Shown piece by piece: positions 1-9,352 of a stretch of 64,000 bases of DNA. The notes below the pieces were generated by a model. That model saw only the letters and a program-made list of their open reading frames with translations. It ran no database searches and was not told where the DNA came from. Within the stretch, counting starts at the first letter, position 1; every line of letters starts with the position of its first letter. The translations under genes were made by a program, and so were the position numbers. The DNA is from Oceanimonas doudoroffii (GTDB lineage: Bacteria > Pseudomonadota > Gammaproteobacteria > Enterobacterales > Aeromonadaceae): assembly GCF_002242685.1 (NCBI RefSeq), contig NZ_NBIM01000001.1, positions 1,302,001-1,366,000 of the forward strand, read 5' to 3'.

Positions 1-832
1 GTTCCTGATAGTGGGCGGCCCTGCGCCATACGCGCAGGGCGTCGACCATTTCCTTTACATCGTGCACCCGTACAATTTGCGCGCCTTGCGCCACTGCAAA
101 CAGATGGGCCGCCAGGGTACCGGCCAGGCGCTCACTGACCTCACGATCCAGCAACTGGCCAATCATCGACTTGCGCGACATACCTGCCAGCAGTGGCAGT
201 CCGAGCCGGTGCAGCTCGCCGATGCGGCCCAGCAGTTCGTAATTGTGCTCCAGGGACTTGCCGAAGCCGTAGCCGGGATCCAGACAAATGCGTTCGCGGG
301 GAATGCCCGCCGCAGCACAGGCGGTCAACCGTTCCTCGAGAAAAACGGCTACCTCGGCGGCCACATCGTCGTAATCCGGCGCCTGCTGCATGGTACGAGG
401 CTGACCCTGCATGTGCATCAGGCAGACGGCGGCACCGCTGGCAGCAGCCACCTGCAAGGCATCGGGTTCGCGCAGGGCGCGAATGTCATTGATCAGATCG
501 GCCCCGGCCCCGACCGCCTCGCCCATGACCACCGCCTTGCTGGTATCCACCGATATCCAGCAGTCCAGCTCGGCCCGCAGCCGCTCAATAACGGGCACCA
601 CCCGTTCCAGCTCCTGCTGCTCGGCCACCTCATCGGCACCGGGCCGGGTCGACTCACCGCCCACATCAATAATGCTGGCACCGTCGGCCACCATTTGCAG
701 GGCATGGCGCAGGGCGGCGTCCTGGCCGTGAAAACGGCCGCCGTCGGAAAAAGAGTCTGGGGTGATATTGAGCACACCCATTACCTGTGGCGTGGAAAGA
801 TCCAGCGTACGGGATAAAGAAGATAACAACAT
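1..832 (-). CDS. folP: Dihydropteroate synthase, cut at its C-terminus by the window edge
   Basis: Condenses 6-hydroxymethyl-dihydropterin diphosphate with p-aminobenzoate in cytoplasmic folate synthesis and is the sulfonamide target. Read on the minus strand from an ATG at 832, the protein opens with the family signature VMGVLNITPDSFSDGG, then GGESTRPGA, a DTSK motif, LMHMQG, DPGYGFGK and GMSRKS, all expected pterin or diphosphate contacts. About 277 codons are present without a stop, so only a few residues should be missing against the usual 280 or so. It follows rlmE-ftsH as in E. coli, where glmM comes next, but a hairpin terminator separates it from ftsH. Confidence 0.95.
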   Translation of the reverse strand, partial: MLLSSLSRTLDLSTPQVMGVLNITPDSFSDGGRFHGQDAALRHALQMVADGASIIDVGGESTRPGADEVAEQQELERVVPVIERLRAELDCWISVDTSKAVVMGEAVGAGADLINDIRALREPDALQVAAASGAAVCLMHMQGQPRTMQQAPDYDDVAAEVAVFLEERLTACAAAGIPRERICLDPGYGFGKSLEHNYELLGRIGELHRLGLPLLAGMSRKSMIGQLLDREVSERLAGTLAAHLFAVAQGAQIVRVHDVKEMVDALRVWRRAAHYQE

Positions 833-856
833 AAACGGGTGATTCCTAAAAACAAA

Positions 857-883
857 AAGCCCCGGTAAGGATGACCGGGGCTT
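857..883 (-). terminator. Intrinsic terminator or attenuator between ftsH and folP
   Basis: Arms AAGCCCCGGT and ACCGGGGCTT surround a 7-base loop. Read on the minus strand the hairpin is followed by CTTTTTGTTTTT, so it should stop transcription leaving ftsH. The folP start is only 25 bases beyond, so folP depends on readthrough or on a promoter close to its start. Confidence 0.75.
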
Positions 884-898
884 AATTTATCATAAAAC

Positions 899-2836
899 TC
901 AGTTGCTGGTGGCGTCACCGGGCTTGTTCAGGTCGGGAGACGTCGCTTTTTTGTCTTCGCTCTCTTCCTGCTTGTCACCGGTGCCGGCGGTCGGCCCCTG
1001 GGGCTTGTCACCGTGCTCATCCTTCCAGTCGGCGGGCGGACGGACATCCCGGCGCGCCATCAGATCGTCGATCTGGCGGGCGTCGATGGTCTCGTACTTC
1101 ATCAGCGCGTCCTTCATGGCATGCAGAATGTCGATGTTATCGTTCAGGATCTGCTTGGCCCGGTTGAAGTTGCGCTCAATGACCTGCTTGACCTCGGCAT
1201 CGATCAGCTTGGCGGTTTCATCGGACATGTGCTTGCTCTTGGCCGCGCTGCGACCCAGGAACACCTCGCCCTCTTCTTCCGCATACAGCAGGGGGCCCAT
1301 TTTTTCGGACAGACCCCACTGGGTCACCATCTTGTGGGCGATTTCGGTGGCCCGCTCGATGTCGTTGGACGCGCCCGTGGTCACCTTGTCAAAGCCATAG
1401 ATGATTTCTTCCGCCAAGCGGCCGCCGTACAGGCTGGAAATCATCGACTCCAGGTGCTGCTTGCTGTAGCTGAACCTGTCCTGCTCGGGCAGGTACATGG
1501 TCACACCCAAGGCACGGCCACGAGGTATGATGGACACCTTGTACACGGGATCGTGCTCGGGCACGATACGGCCCACAATGGCGTGACCGGCTTCGTGATA
1601 GGCAGTCATTTCCTTTTCGGACTCGGACATCACCATGGAGCGGCGCTCGGCACCCATCATGATCTTGTCCTTGGCCTTTTCGAACTCTTCCATCGATACC
1701 AGACGGCGACCGCCACGGGCGGCAAACAGGGCGGCCTCGTTCACCAGGTTGGCCAGATCGGCACCACTGAAGCCAGGGGTACCCCGGGCAATCAGGGAAG
1801 CCTCTACGTCGTCGCCCAGCGGTACACGACGCATGTGTACCTTGAGGATCTGCTCACGGCCACGTACATCGGGCAGCCCTACCACTACCTGGCGGTCGAA
1901 ACGGCCCGGACGCAGCAGTGCGGGGTCGAGCACGTCGGGGCGGTTGGTGGCGGCGATGACAATAACGCCCTCGTTGCCTTCAAAGCCGTCCATTTCCACC
2001 AGCATCTGGTTCAGGGTCTGCTCGCGCTCATCGTGCCCGCCACCCAGACCGGCACCACGCTGGCGACCGACGGCATCGATTTCATCGATAAACACAATAC
2101 AGGGCGCGGACTTCTTGGCCTGTTCGAACATGTCGCGCACTCGGGAGGCGCCCACACCCACGAACATTTCCACAAAATCGGAGCCGGAGATGGTAAAGAA
2201 GGGCACCTTGGCCTCGCCGGCAATGGCCTTGGCCAGCAGGGTCTTACCTGTGCCGGGCGGACCTACCAGCAGAATACCGGTAGGAATTCGGCCACCCAGC
2301 TTCTGGAAGCGGCTGGGATCACGCAGGTAATCCACCAGCTCCTTCACGTCTTCCTTGGCCTCGTCACAGCCGGCCACGTCGGCAAAGGTGGTTTTCACCT
2401 GATCTTCGCTCATCAGCCGCGCCCGGCTCTTGCCGAAGGTCATGGCGCCTTTGCCGCCACCGCCCTGCATCTGGCGCATAAAGAACACCCAGACGCCGAT
2501 CAGCAGCAGCATGGGGAACCAGGAAATAAAGATGGACGTCAGCAGGCTTGGCTCTTCCGGCTTTTCGCCCACTACCCGCACATTATTGTTGAGCAGATCG
2601 TTAAGCAGCTGAGGATCTTCGGAAGGCATAATGGTAGTAAACCGATCACCGCTGCGCTTGACGCCGTTGATGGTCTGGCCGTCCATACGCACTTCACGGA
2701 TCTGGCCCTGGGCCACTTCCTGCACAAAGGTGGAATAATCCGTCTGGCGGCCGGACGGTTCGCCGGGGCTGAAGCTCTGGAATACCGACATCAACACCAC
2801 GGCAATGACCAACCACAGGATCAAGTTTTTCGCCAT
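899..2836 (-). CDS. ftsH: ATP-dependent zinc metalloprotease FtsH
   Basis: Inner-membrane AAA+ protease that extracts and degrades misfolded membrane proteins and regulators such as sigma-32 and LpxC. From the ATG at 2836 (645 aa, close to E. coli) it has membrane segments near residues 5-22 and 97-121, Walker A GPPGTGKT at 192-199, Walker B ending FIDEID near 249-254, the second region of homology around 299-313 and the zinc site HEAGH at 414-418. The tail is acidic and variable. A TTG nine bases upstream is in frame, but the MAKNLILW start matches E. coli and has a GAG at suitable spacing. It lies 53 bases after rlmE, likely one heat-shock operon. Confidence 0.98.
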   Translation of the reverse strand: MAKNLILWLVIAVVLMSVFQSFSPGEPSGRQTDYSTFVQEVAQGQIREVRMDGQTINGVKRSGDRFTTIMPSEDPQLLNDLLNNNVRVVGEKPEEPSLLTSIFISWFPMLLLIGVWVFFMRQMQGGGGKGAMTFGKSRARLMSEDQVKTTFADVAGCDEAKEDVKELVDYLRDPSRFQKLGGRIPTGILLVGPPGTGKTLLAKAIAGEAKVPFFTISGSDFVEMFVGVGASRVRDMFEQAKKSAPCIVFIDEIDAVGRQRGAGLGGGHDEREQTLNQMLVEMDGFEGNEGVIVIAATNRPDVLDPALLRPGRFDRQVVVGLPDVRGREQILKVHMRRVPLGDDVEASLIARGTPGFSGADLANLVNEAALFAARGGRRLVSMEEFEKAKDKIMMGAERRSMVMSESEKEMTAYHEAGHAIVGRIVPEHDPVYKVSIIPRGRALGVTMYLPEQDRFSYSKQHLESMISSLYGGRLAEEIIYGFDKVTTGASNDIERATEIAHKMVTQWGLSEKMGPLLYAEEEGEVFLGRSAAKSKHMSDETAKLIDAEVKQVIERNFNRAKQILNDNIDILHAMKDALMKYETIDARQIDDLMARRDVRPPADWKDEHGDKPQGPTAGTGDKQEESEDKKATSPDLNKPGDATSN

Positions 2837-2889
2837 GTCACTCAAATTACTAACCTCACCGGCTGACAGTTTATGACTGAAACAGGGTA

Positions 2890-3519
2890 CTACAGTTTAA
2901 AACCTGTAGCCACAATGTAGACTTCGCGGGAACGAGCCCGGGAAGAGTCTGGTTTTCTTACCTTGACCGTAGCAAAAGACCGGCGTACTTCACCGAGAAA
3001 TTCATCAAATCCGGCCCCCTGGAACACTTTCACCACGAAACTGCCTCTGGAAGCAAGTACCTGCCGGCACATATCCAGGGCCAGCTCCACCAGGTACATG
3101 GCCCTGGGCTGGTCCACTTCGGGCGTGCCACTCATGTTCGGCGCCATGTCCGACAGCAGCACATCCACCTTGTCGTCCCCTACCCGTTCCAGCAACGCAT
3201 TGAGCACGTTTTCGTCACGGAAGTCACCCTGCAGAAAATCGACGCCGGCAATGGGGTCCATGGGCAGAATGTCACAGGCGATAACCTTGCCGGCCTGGCC
3301 CACCTGCTCGGTGGCGTACTGACTCCAGCCACCCGGGGCGGCCCCCAGATCCACCACCGTCATGCCGGCACGCAGCAGTTTGTCGCGGCCCTGCAGTTCT
3401 TCCAGCTTGAATACGGCTCGCGAGCGCAGGCCCTTCTTTTGCGCCTGTTGTACATATTTGTCGTCAAAATGTTCCTTCAGCCAGCGGGTTGAGCTGGCCG
3501 AGCGTTTCTTTTTGCCCAT
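2890..3519 (-). CDS. rlmE: 23S rRNA (uridine-2552-2'-O)-methyltransferase RlmE
   Basis: Heat-shock methyltransferase that modifies U2552 in the A loop of 23S rRNA during late 50S assembly, using S-adenosylmethionine. At 209 aa it has the E. coli length, with [12 protein letters not shown] as the SAM-binding motif (56-67) and the catalytic K-D-K-E tetrad at K38, D124 (SDMAPNMSG), K164 (VVKVFQG) and E199 (SREVY). It is the first gene of rlmE-ftsH and diverges from yhbY. A sigma-32 promoter sits about 34 bases upstream of the start. Confidence 0.97.
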   Translation of the reverse strand: MGKKKRSASSTRWLKEHFDDKYVQQAQKKGLRSRAVFKLEELQGRDKLLRAGMTVVDLGAAPGGWSQYATEQVGQAGKVIACDILPMDPIAGVDFLQGDFRDENVLNALLERVGDDKVDVLLSDMAPNMSGTPEVDQPRAMYLVELALDMCRQVLASRGSFVVKVFQGAGFDEFLGEVRRSFATVKVRKPDSSRARSREVYIVATGFKL

Positions 3520-3552
3520 TAATTTGTCGCTCTGCTATTACCATTAATGCCT

Positions 3553-3581
3553 AGATGGGGGTACAATGCTCCCCTTTCAAC
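3553..3581 (-). promoter_or_regulatory. Sigma-32 heat-shock promoter of rlmE-ftsH
   Basis: On the minus strand GTTGAAA (3575-3581) and CCCCATCT (3553-3560) are separated by 14 bases. The RpoH consensus is CTTGAAA, 13-15 bases, CCCCATNT, so only the first base differs. E. coli also drives this operon from a heat-shock promoter. Confidence 0.8.
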
Positions 3582-3604
3582 CTGATTAACCGAAGCATTT
3601 TGCA

Positions 3605-3901
3605 ATGACCCTGAACAATAAGCAAAGACAATACCTCAAGGGACTGGCCCACAGCCTGAAGCCGGTGGTATTGCTTGGCCAGCATGGCCTGACCGAAGGC
3701 GTACTGGCCGAGATTGACCTGGCCCTGAACCACCACGAACTGATCAAGGTCAAGGTCGCCGCCGAAGACAGGGACGTCAAAAAGCTGATCATGGACGCCA
3801 TTGTGCGCGAAACCGGCGCCGTCAAGGTACAGACCATTGGTCACATTCTGACTATCTACCGTCAGAGCGAGCAGAGAAAAATCATTCTGCCCAGGGGCTG
3901 A
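3605..3901 (+). CDS. yhbY: CRM-domain ribosome assembly protein YhbY
   Basis: Small RNA-binding protein that associates with pre-50S ribosomal particles in E. coli. Its 98 residues form one CRM domain: KQRQYLKGLAHSLKPVVLLG near the N-terminus, containing the loop equivalent to GxxG (LLGQHGLTEG), then a conserved HHELIKVKV strand and a basic end. It is divergent from rlmE, another large-subunit factor, in the same arrangement as E. coli. The start is an ATG matching the family N-terminus. Confidence 0.95.
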   Translation: MTLNNKQRQYLKGLAHSLKPVVLLGQHGLTEGVLAEIDLALNHHELIKVKVAAEDRDVKKLIMDAIVRETGAVKVQTIGHILTIYRQSEQRKIILPRG

Positions 3902-3913
3902 CCCGGCCCGTCA

Positions 3914-3939
3914 CAGCGAGGTCCGGTCGGGCCTCGCTG
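3914..3939 (+). terminator. Possible terminator after yhbY
   Basis: An 8-bp inverted repeat CAGCGAGG / CCTCGCTG with a 10-base loop begins 12 bases after the yhbY stop. The run that follows (ATATTCCCTT) is only moderately T-rich, so the efficiency is doubtful. Confidence 0.4.
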
Positions 3940-4067
3940 ATATTCCCTTCCAGGGTACCCCCTCACCCCGTTGTAACCTTGCCTTCTGCCCTTGTGCAAC
4001 AACAAAATGATGGCCGCCGGCCAAACTGCTCCTAATCTTAAAGGGAACTTGCCAGGCGCAACTGTCC

Positions 4068-4661
4068 ATGTCTCACCGATACCTTGACGATGAAGAGCTG
4101 GCCATGCTGAACGAGGTGTTTCGTCAGCAACATGCCGAGCCCCCGCTCAGCCTGTCCATTCACATGGACGCGGCACTGCGCCCCTTGCTGTCCGATGCCT
4201 CGACCCTGGAGCTGACCCTGACACTGGATGGTATCTATCTGATCTTTCCCCTCAGCCTGGATCAGCGCCAGGAGCATGCCGAAGAGGCCCGCCTGTGTGT
4301 GCCCGAGATTATCTCCGGCGGGGTCCAGGAACGGGCCTGGCGCCTGCCCTCACCCGCCGGGGTGCGGCTGTTGCGCGACAACGGCCTACCGCTCGCGGCG
4401 GACATTGCCGATCTCTCGGTCAGCGGCATGCAGCTGGTCTCGGCACATCCCTTGTTCCGGCAGCAGGTCAGCCGACGGGTATTGCTGGAGCTGAACGACG
4501 GCCAGCGCTTACCGATGCAGCTGGAGTTGTTGCGCAAACGGCGTCAACGGGGCGTGTGCATCAGTTCGGTGCAGTTTGAGCTGGCCATTGCCGACAGGCT
4601 GGCGTTGTCGGAATTCGTGTTTCGGGAGTTTCTGAAAAGCAGGGAGCAGGAGCGGCGCTGA
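4068..4661 (+). CDS. PilZ-domain-like protein
   Basis: The 197-aa protein has no signal peptide or membrane segment. Its second half resembles PilZ, the c-di-GMP-binding beta barrel. DLSVSGMQ near residues 122-129 fits the D/NxSxxG motif, followed by beta-rich sequence. The upstream arginine motif (RxxxR) is not clear: candidates are ERAWR near 94-98 and RLLRDNG near 105-111, so c-di-GMP binding is uncertain. The N-terminal half (leucine-rich, acidic) is not one I recognise. It sits alone between yhbY and greA, converging on greA with a 20-base gap. The start has only a weak ribosome-binding site. Four GGDEF proteins elsewhere in this window could supply a ligand. Confidence 0.6.
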   Translation: MSHRYLDDEELAMLNEVFRQQHAEPPLSLSIHMDAALRPLLSDASTLELTLTLDGIYLIFPLSLDQRQEHAEEARLCVPEIISGGVQERAWRLPSPAGVRLLRDNGLPLAADIADLSVSGMQLVSAHPLFRQQVSRRVLLELNDGQRLPMQLELLRKRRQRGVCISSVQFELAIADRLALSEFVFREFLKSREQERR

Positions 4662-4681
4662 ACGGCCACTCCCGGCGCAGG

Positions 4682-5158
4682 TTACAGGTACTCGACCTTG
4701 ATGATTTCGTATTCCACGTCACCGGAGGGCGTCTTGACCACGGCAACATCGTCTTCTTCCTTGCCGATCAGGCCCCGGGCGATGGGCGAATTGACCGAAA
4801 TCAGGTTGGCCTTGATGTCGGACTCATCGTCGCCCACGATGCGGTAGGTGATTTCGCGCTCGTCATCCACGCGGAACAGGGTCACGGTGGAGCCGAAGAT
4901 CACCTTGCCATTGTTGGGCATGCGAGTGATGTCGATGACCTGGGCATTGGACAGCTTGGACTCGATTTCCTGAATGCGGCCTTCGCAAAAGCCCTGCTGC
5001 TCACGGGCGGCATGATACTCGGCGTTTTCCTTCAGATCGCCGTGCTCGCGGGCCTCGGCGATGGCTTCAATAATCTGGGGGCGACGCACCGACTTGAGGT
5101 GGTCCAGCTCTTCACGCAGCTTTTGCGCGCCGCGAATGGTCATGGGTGTTTGTTTCAT
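4682..5158 (-). CDS. greA: Transcript cleavage factor GreA
   Basis: Binds the RNA polymerase secondary channel and stimulates cleavage of backtracked RNA. From the ATG at 5158 it is 158 aa, the E. coli length. An N-terminal coiled-coil hairpin carries the acidic tip (residues around 35-50, [17 protein letters not shown]), followed by the FKBP-like C-terminal domain with [15 protein letters not shown]. An upstream in-frame TTG at 5188 would add ten residues absent from known GreA, so the ATG is preferred. It is convergent with the PilZ-like gene and downstream of dnaJ. Confidence 0.97.
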   Translation of the reverse strand: MKQTPMTIRGAQKLREELDHLKSVRRPQIIEAIAEAREHGDLKENAEYHAAREQQGFCEGRIQEIESKLSNAQVIDITRMPNNGKVIFGSTVTLFRVDDEREITYRIVGDDESDIKANLISVNSPIARGLIGKEEDDVAVVKTPSGDVEYEIIKVEYL

Positions 5159-5196
5159 GGTGGAAACCCGGTTCCTTTCAAACAACAAAATAACAA

Positions 5197-5218
5197 GAGC
5201 CCTGCCGGAACAGGGCTC
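5197..5218 (-). terminator. Hairpin between dnaJ and greA
   Basis: Perfect 8-bp stem GAGCCCTG / CAGGGCTC with a 6-base loop. On the minus strand it is followed by TTGTTATTTTGTTG. It probably ends dnaK-dnaJ transcription and lies in the greA leader, about 40 bases before the greA start. Confidence 0.6.
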
Positions 5219-5284
5219 AAATCGTTAGCATTTTTACATGGCCAAAGGCCGCTTTGGCTGTAGGACCAGCCTAATACAGCGGGC

Positions 5285-6418
5285 TTAGCGGGTCAAATCG
5301 TCAAAGAAACGCTTCACCCCGTCAAAGAAGCCTTCCGACTTGGGCCTGTGCTTCTTGGCCGCGGAGCCGCCGCAGGAGTCCTCGAGCTGACGCAGCAGCT
5401 CCTTCTGCTCTTCGGTCAGGTTCACCGGAGTCTCGATGTAGACCTTGCACACCAGATCCCCGAGCTGGCCGTTGCGGGCCGAACGCACGCCCTTGCCCTT
5501 GAGCCGGAACATGCGACCGGTCTGGGTTTCGGCGGGGATCTTGAGCTTGACCCGGCCGTCCAGGGTGGGCACTTCCACCTCGCCTCCCAGGGCCGCGGCG
5601 GTGTAGCTGATGGGCACTTCGCAGAACAGGTTGTTGCCGTCGCGCACGAAAATTTCGTGCTCACGCACGTGCATCTGCACGTAGAGGTCACCCGCCGGGG
5701 CGCCGGCTTCACCCGCCTCCCCTTCGCCGGACAGGCGAATGCGATCGCCGGTGTCCACACCCGCCGGAATTTTCACCGACAGGGTTTTGGTCTTCTGGTA
5801 ACGACCTTCGCCATGACACGTGGTGCAGGGATCACTGATGATCTTGCCCTTGCCGCGGCAATGAGGGCAGGGTTGCTGCACGGTGAAAAAGCCCTGACGC
5901 ATCTGCACCTGGCCATGGCCATGGCAGGTGGGGCAGGTCTTGGCCTGGGTACCCGGCTTGGCGCCGCTGCCGTCACAGACATCACAGCCGACCAGGGTGG
6001 GCACCTTGATCTCTTTGGTCACGCCCCTGACCGCTTCTTCCAGGGTCAGCTCCATGTTGTAGCGCAGATCCGATCCGCGGGCAGAACGCTGCTGCCGGCC
6101 CCGTCCGCCGCCGAAGATGTCGCCGAATACGTCACCGAAAATATCACTGAAATCGGCACCGCCGCCAAAACCGCCGTGGCCACCGTGCTGACCATTAACC
6201 GCATCGTGGCCAAACTGGTCGTAGGCCGCCCGCTTCTGGGCATCGGTGAGCACCTCGTAGGCCTCGGTGGCTTCCTTGAACTTGTCGGCCGCGTCGGCAT
6301 CGTCCTTGTTGCGATCGGGATGATATTTCATCGCCATTCGCTTGTAGGCTTTCTTTATTTCGCGCTCGTCGGCTCCCTTGGAGACGCCAAGCACCTCATA
6401 GTAATCTCGTTTCGACAT
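5285..6418 (-). CDS. dnaJ: Chaperone protein DnaJ (Hsp40, type I)
   Basis: Co-chaperone that stimulates the DnaK ATPase and delivers substrates. The 377-aa protein has a J domain with HPD at 33-35, a glycine/phenylalanine-rich linker at about 75-110, four CxxCxGxG zinc motifs starting at C145, C162, C184 and C198, and C-terminal substrate-binding beta domains. Nothing is missing relative to E. coli DnaJ (376 aa). It follows dnaK by 88 bases, a gap holding a strong hairpin. Confidence 0.98.
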   Translation of the reverse strand: MSKRDYYEVLGVSKGADEREIKKAYKRMAMKYHPDRNKDDADAADKFKEATEAYEVLTDAQKRAAYDQFGHDAVNGQHGGHGGFGGGADFSDIFGDVFGDIFGGGRGRQQRSARGSDLRYNMELTLEEAVRGVTKEIKVPTLVGCDVCDGSGAKPGTQAKTCPTCHGHGQVQMRQGFFTVQQPCPHCRGKGKIISDPCTTCHGEGRYQKTKTLSVKIPAGVDTGDRIRLSGEGEAGEAGAPAGDLYVQMHVREHEIFVRDGNNLFCEVPISYTAAALGGEVEVPTLDGRVKLKIPAETQTGRMFRLKGKGVRSARNGQLGDLVCKVYIETPVNLTEEQKELLRQLEDSCGGSAAKKHRPKSEGFFDGVKRFFDDLTR

Positions 6419-6451
6419 AGCTTGCGTGCTTACCTGCTGATTAACACAAAG

Positions 6452-6477
6452 GCGGGCGTTGGTGTCCCAACGCCCGC
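6452..6477 (-). promoter_or_regulatory. GC-rich hairpin in the dnaK-dnaJ spacer
   Basis: Perfect 11-bp inverted repeat GCGGGCGTTGG / CCAACGCCCGC with a 4-base loop, 30 bases after the dnaK stop. No T-run follows on the minus strand (CTTTGTGTTAATC), so it looks more like an mRNA processing or stability element, or a partial attenuator that lowers dnaJ relative to dnaK, than a full terminator. Confidence 0.5.
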
Positions 6478-6506
6478 ACGGTCAGCGTCTGTGCGCCGGG
6501 GTTGCC

Positions 6507-8435
6507 TTACTTCTTGTCTTCTTTGACTTCTTCGAATTCGGCATCCACCACGTCATCGTCGGCCTTGTTGCTGCCGGCATCCTGAGTCTGGGCACCCGCA
6601 TCCTGGGCCTGAGACTGAGCCTTGGCCTGAGCGGCCTCCATCAGCTTCTGGGACGCCTCCAGCAGCGCCTGCTGCTTGGCTTCGATCTCGGCCTTGTCTT
6701 CACCACGAACGGCGGTTTCCAGTGCGCTCAGGGCAGACTCGATGGCACTCTTGTCGTCGGCGGCCAGGGCGTCACCGGCTTCTTCCAGCTGCTTGCGGGT
6801 GGCGTGAGCCAGACCGTCGGCCTGGTTGCGGGCCGCTACCAGCTCTTCGAACTTCTTGTCTTCGGCGGCATTGGCCTCGGCGGCGCGTACCATGGCATCG
6901 ATCTCTTCCTCGCTCAGACCGGAAGAGGCCTGAATGGTGATCTTCTGCTCCTTGCCGGTGTCCTTGTCCTTGGCGGACACGTGCAGAATACCGTCGGCGT
7001 CGATGTCAAAGGTCACTTCGATTTGCGGCAGGCCACGCGGCGCCGGACGAATGCCTTCCAGGTTGAACTGGCCCAGTGACTTGTTGTCGGCGGCACGCTT
7101 GCGTTCACCCTGAATAACATGAATGGTCACGGCAGACTGATTGTCTTCGGCAGTAGAGAACACCTGGGACTTCTTGGTCGGAATGGTGGTGTTCTTCTCA
7201 ATCAGCGCGGTCATCACGCCACCCATGGTCTCGATACCCAGAGACAGCGGGGTCACGTCGAGCAGCAGCACGTCCTTCTTGTCACCGGACAGTACGGCAC
7301 CCTGAATGGCGGCGCCCACGGCCACGGCTTCATCGGGGTTCACGTCCTTGCGCGGCTCCTTGCCAAAGAAGTCACTTACGGCCTTCTGCACCAGCGGCAT
7401 ACGGGTCTGACCGCCCACCAGAATAACGTCGTCGATATCGGACACGGACAGGCCGGCATCCTTGAGCGCGGTGCGCACCGGATCCAGGGACTTTTTGACC
7501 ATATCTTCTACCAGGGACTCCAGCTTGGCCCGAGTTACCTTGATGTTCAGGTGCTTGGGACCGCTGGCGTCGGCGGTGATGTAGGGCAGGTTCACCTCGG
7601 TCTGCTGGGCGGAAGACAGCTCACACTTGGCTTTTTCGGCGGCTTCCTTCAGACGCTGCAGGGCCAGCATGTCGTTGCGCAGATCGAAGTTCTGCTCGCG
7701 CTTGAACTCTTCCACCAGGTAGGTGATCAGGCGGTTGTCAAAGTCTTCACCACCCAGGTGAGTATCACCGTTGGTAGCCAGTACTTCAAAGGTCTTTTCG
7801 CCGTCCATGTCATCGATTTCGATGATGGAAATATCAAAGGTACCACCACCCAGATCGTATACGGCCACCTTGCGGTCACCCTGAGCCTTGTTCACGCCAT
7901 AGGCAAAAGCGGCGGCGGTGGGCTCGTTGATGATACGTTTTACATCCAGACCGGCGATGCGGCCGGCATCCTTGGTGGCCTGACGCTGGGCGTCGTTGAA
8001 GTAGGCCGGCACGGTGATAACGGCTTCGGTGACGGCCTCACCCAGGTAGTCTTCGGCGGTCTTCTTCATCTTCTTCAGCACTTCGGCAGAGATCTGCGGC
8101 GGTGCCATTTTCTTGTCTTTGGCTTCCACCCAGGCGTCGCCGTTGTCGGCATTAACGATGCTGAAGGGCATGATCTTGATGTCGCGCTGTACTTCTTCGT
8201 CTTCAAAGCGACGGCCGATCAGGCGCTTGATGGCAAACAGGGTGTTTTTGGGGTTGGTCACGGCCTGGCGCTTGGCGGGCTGACCTACCAGGGTTTCTCC
8301 ATCGTCGGTATAGGCGATGATGGAGGGAGTTGTGCGGGCACCCTCGGCGTTTTCAATGACCCGTGGAGTATCCCCGTCCAGGATCGCAACGCAGGAGTTG
8401 GTGGTACCCAGATCGATGCCGATGATTTTACCCAT
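6507..8435 (-). CDS. dnaK: Chaperone protein DnaK (Hsp70)
   Basis: ATP-driven folding chaperone. The 642-aa product starts [18 protein letters not shown], with phosphate-binding IDLGTTNS, a second phosphate loop in [12 protein letters not shown], the interdomain linker [16 protein letters not shown], a beta-sandwich substrate domain and a helical lid rich in A, E and K. The end [15 protein letters not shown] matches the conserved C-terminal motif of proteobacterial DnaK. It has its own sigma-32 promoter and lies 123 bases downstream of grpE on the same strand, followed by dnaJ. Confidence 0.99.
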   Translation of the reverse strand: MGKIIGIDLGTTNSCVAILDGDTPRVIENAEGARTTPSIIAYTDDGETLVGQPAKRQAVTNPKNTLFAIKRLIGRRFEDEEVQRDIKIMPFSIVNADNGDAWVEAKDKKMAPPQISAEVLKKMKKTAEDYLGEAVTEAVITVPAYFNDAQRQATKDAGRIAGLDVKRIINEPTAAAFAYGVNKAQGDRKVAVYDLGGGTFDISIIEIDDMDGEKTFEVLATNGDTHLGGEDFDNRLITYLVEEFKREQNFDLRNDMLALQRLKEAAEKAKCELSSAQQTEVNLPYITADASGPKHLNIKVTRAKLESLVEDMVKKSLDPVRTALKDAGLSVSDIDDVILVGGQTRMPLVQKAVSDFFGKEPRKDVNPDEAVAVGAAIQGAVLSGDKKDVLLLDVTPLSLGIETMGGVMTALIEKNTTIPTKKSQVFSTAEDNQSAVTIHVIQGERKRAADNKSLGQFNLEGIRPAPRGLPQIEVTFDIDADGILHVSAKDKDTGKEQKITIQASSGLSEEEIDAMVRAAEANAAEDKKFEELVAARNQADGLAHATRKQLEEAGDALAADDKSAIESALSALETAVRGEDKAEIEAKQQALLEASQKLMEAAQAKAQSQAQDAGAQTQDAGSNKADDDVVDAEFEEVKEDKK

Positions 8436-8498
8436 AGAATCCTCTCTTGATATTGCTAATTCGGTAACAAGCGTTTGGTGTATTTTGCTTTAACGTCT

Positions 8499-8527
8499 AT
8501 ATGTGGCTGCCGGTGAAGGCTTTCAAG
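8499..8527 (-). promoter_or_regulatory. Sigma-32 promoter of dnaK-dnaJ
   Basis: Minus strand: perfect -35 CTTGAAA (8521-8527), 14-base spacer, -10 CCACATAT (8499-8506), one mismatch from CCCCATNT. It begins 63 bases before the dnaK ATG, in the grpE-dnaK spacer. Confidence 0.8.
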
Positions 8528-8558
8528 ACGACGGTCACATTTTTTTGCTGAAACTGGT

Positions 8559-9173
8559 TCAGGCCTGAGTGTCGATGGCCGGGCCCTTGGCCACCATGAC
8601 CATGGCGGGGCGCAGCACCCGGCCGTTAAGCTCATAGCCCTTCATCATCACCGCCAGCACGGCATTGGGCGCCACTTCGTCGCTTTCCACCATGCTCATG
8701 GCCTGGTGCTTGTTGGGGTCAAAGGGCTGGCCCTTGGGGTCGATGGGCTCGACACCGAATTTTTCCACCACGTTCAGCAACGACTTCAGGGTCAGCTCCA
8801 CGCCTTCGTGCACTGCCTTAAAGGCATCGCTTTCCTCACTGGTGTGCTCGATGGCCCGCTCCAGGCTGTCGATTACCGGCAGCAGCTCACCCGCAAACTT
8901 TTCCAGGGCAAATTTTTGTGCCTTTTCCACGTCCTGCGCGGCGCGGCGGCGAATATTTTCCATCTCGGCCACGGCACGCAGGGCGTTGTCCCGCTCTTCC
9001 TTGGCACTGCTTTCGGCGGCGGCCAGTTTCTGTTCCAGTTCGGCGACATAAGCCGCATCGGGCTGGACGGCATCCTGCGCTTGCTCGACCTGCTCAGCCT
9101 CGGCGGCCGGCTGTTGCTCCTGCTCGAGTTCTGCGGCCTGCTCCGTATCCACCTGATTCTGCTTGCTGCTCAT
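8559..9173 (-). CDS. grpE: Nucleotide exchange factor GrpE
   Basis: Releases ADP from DnaK and acts as a thermosensor. The ATG at 9173 gives 204 aa and is preferred over an in-frame TTG at 9194 because GGGAG lies 6 bases before it. The first 50 residues are Glu/Gln-rich, then a long dimerising coiled coil (about 50-110) and the C-terminal beta domain with the conserved [11 protein letters not shown] and [16 protein letters not shown] segments. It is adjacent to dnaK, whereas E. coli grpE is far from dnaK and next to nadK and recN. Here both neighbourhoods are joined. Confidence 0.97.
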   Translation of the reverse strand: MSSKQNQVDTEQAAELEQEQQPAAEAEQVEQAQDAVQPDAAYVAELEQKLAAAESSAKEERDNALRAVAEMENIRRRAAQDVEKAQKFALEKFAGELLPVIDSLERAIEHTSEESDAFKAVHEGVELTLKSLLNVVEKFGVEPIDPKGQPFDPNKHQAMSMVESDEVAPNAVLAVMMKGYELNGRVLRPAMVMVAKGPAIDTQA

Positions 9174-9209
9174 GTTGTCTCCCGTCAGTATCAATGAACT
9201 TTGCTGGCT

Positions 9210-9237
9210 ATATGGGGACGCGGATTGTCATTTCAAG
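9210..9237 (-). promoter_or_regulatory. Sigma-32 promoter of grpE
   Basis: Minus strand: CTTGAAA (9231-9237), 13-base spacer, CCCCATAT (9210-9217). Both elements match the RpoH consensus exactly. The -10 lies 36 bases before the grpE ATG. Confidence 0.9.
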
Positions 9238-9352
9238 GGCGAAAGCACAGAGACTTGTATTCCCCCTGGTAGCACTTGGGCAACACTCTGATTAGAATGG
9301 CGATTATTCAACAACGTCGAGCAATGTGGACCGCTTCGCCGGACAGTGATTT

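Noticed and set aside
1013..2866. 617-codon open frame on the + strand opposite ftsH
   Set aside because: It is the antisense of a clear ftsH gene in GC-rich DNA, with no family similarity and no ribosome-binding site.
7119..8450. 443-codon + strand frame opposite dnaK
   Set aside because: Long antisense frames are expected opposite high-GC dnaK genes. The product is Gly/His/Gln-rich with no recognisable domain.
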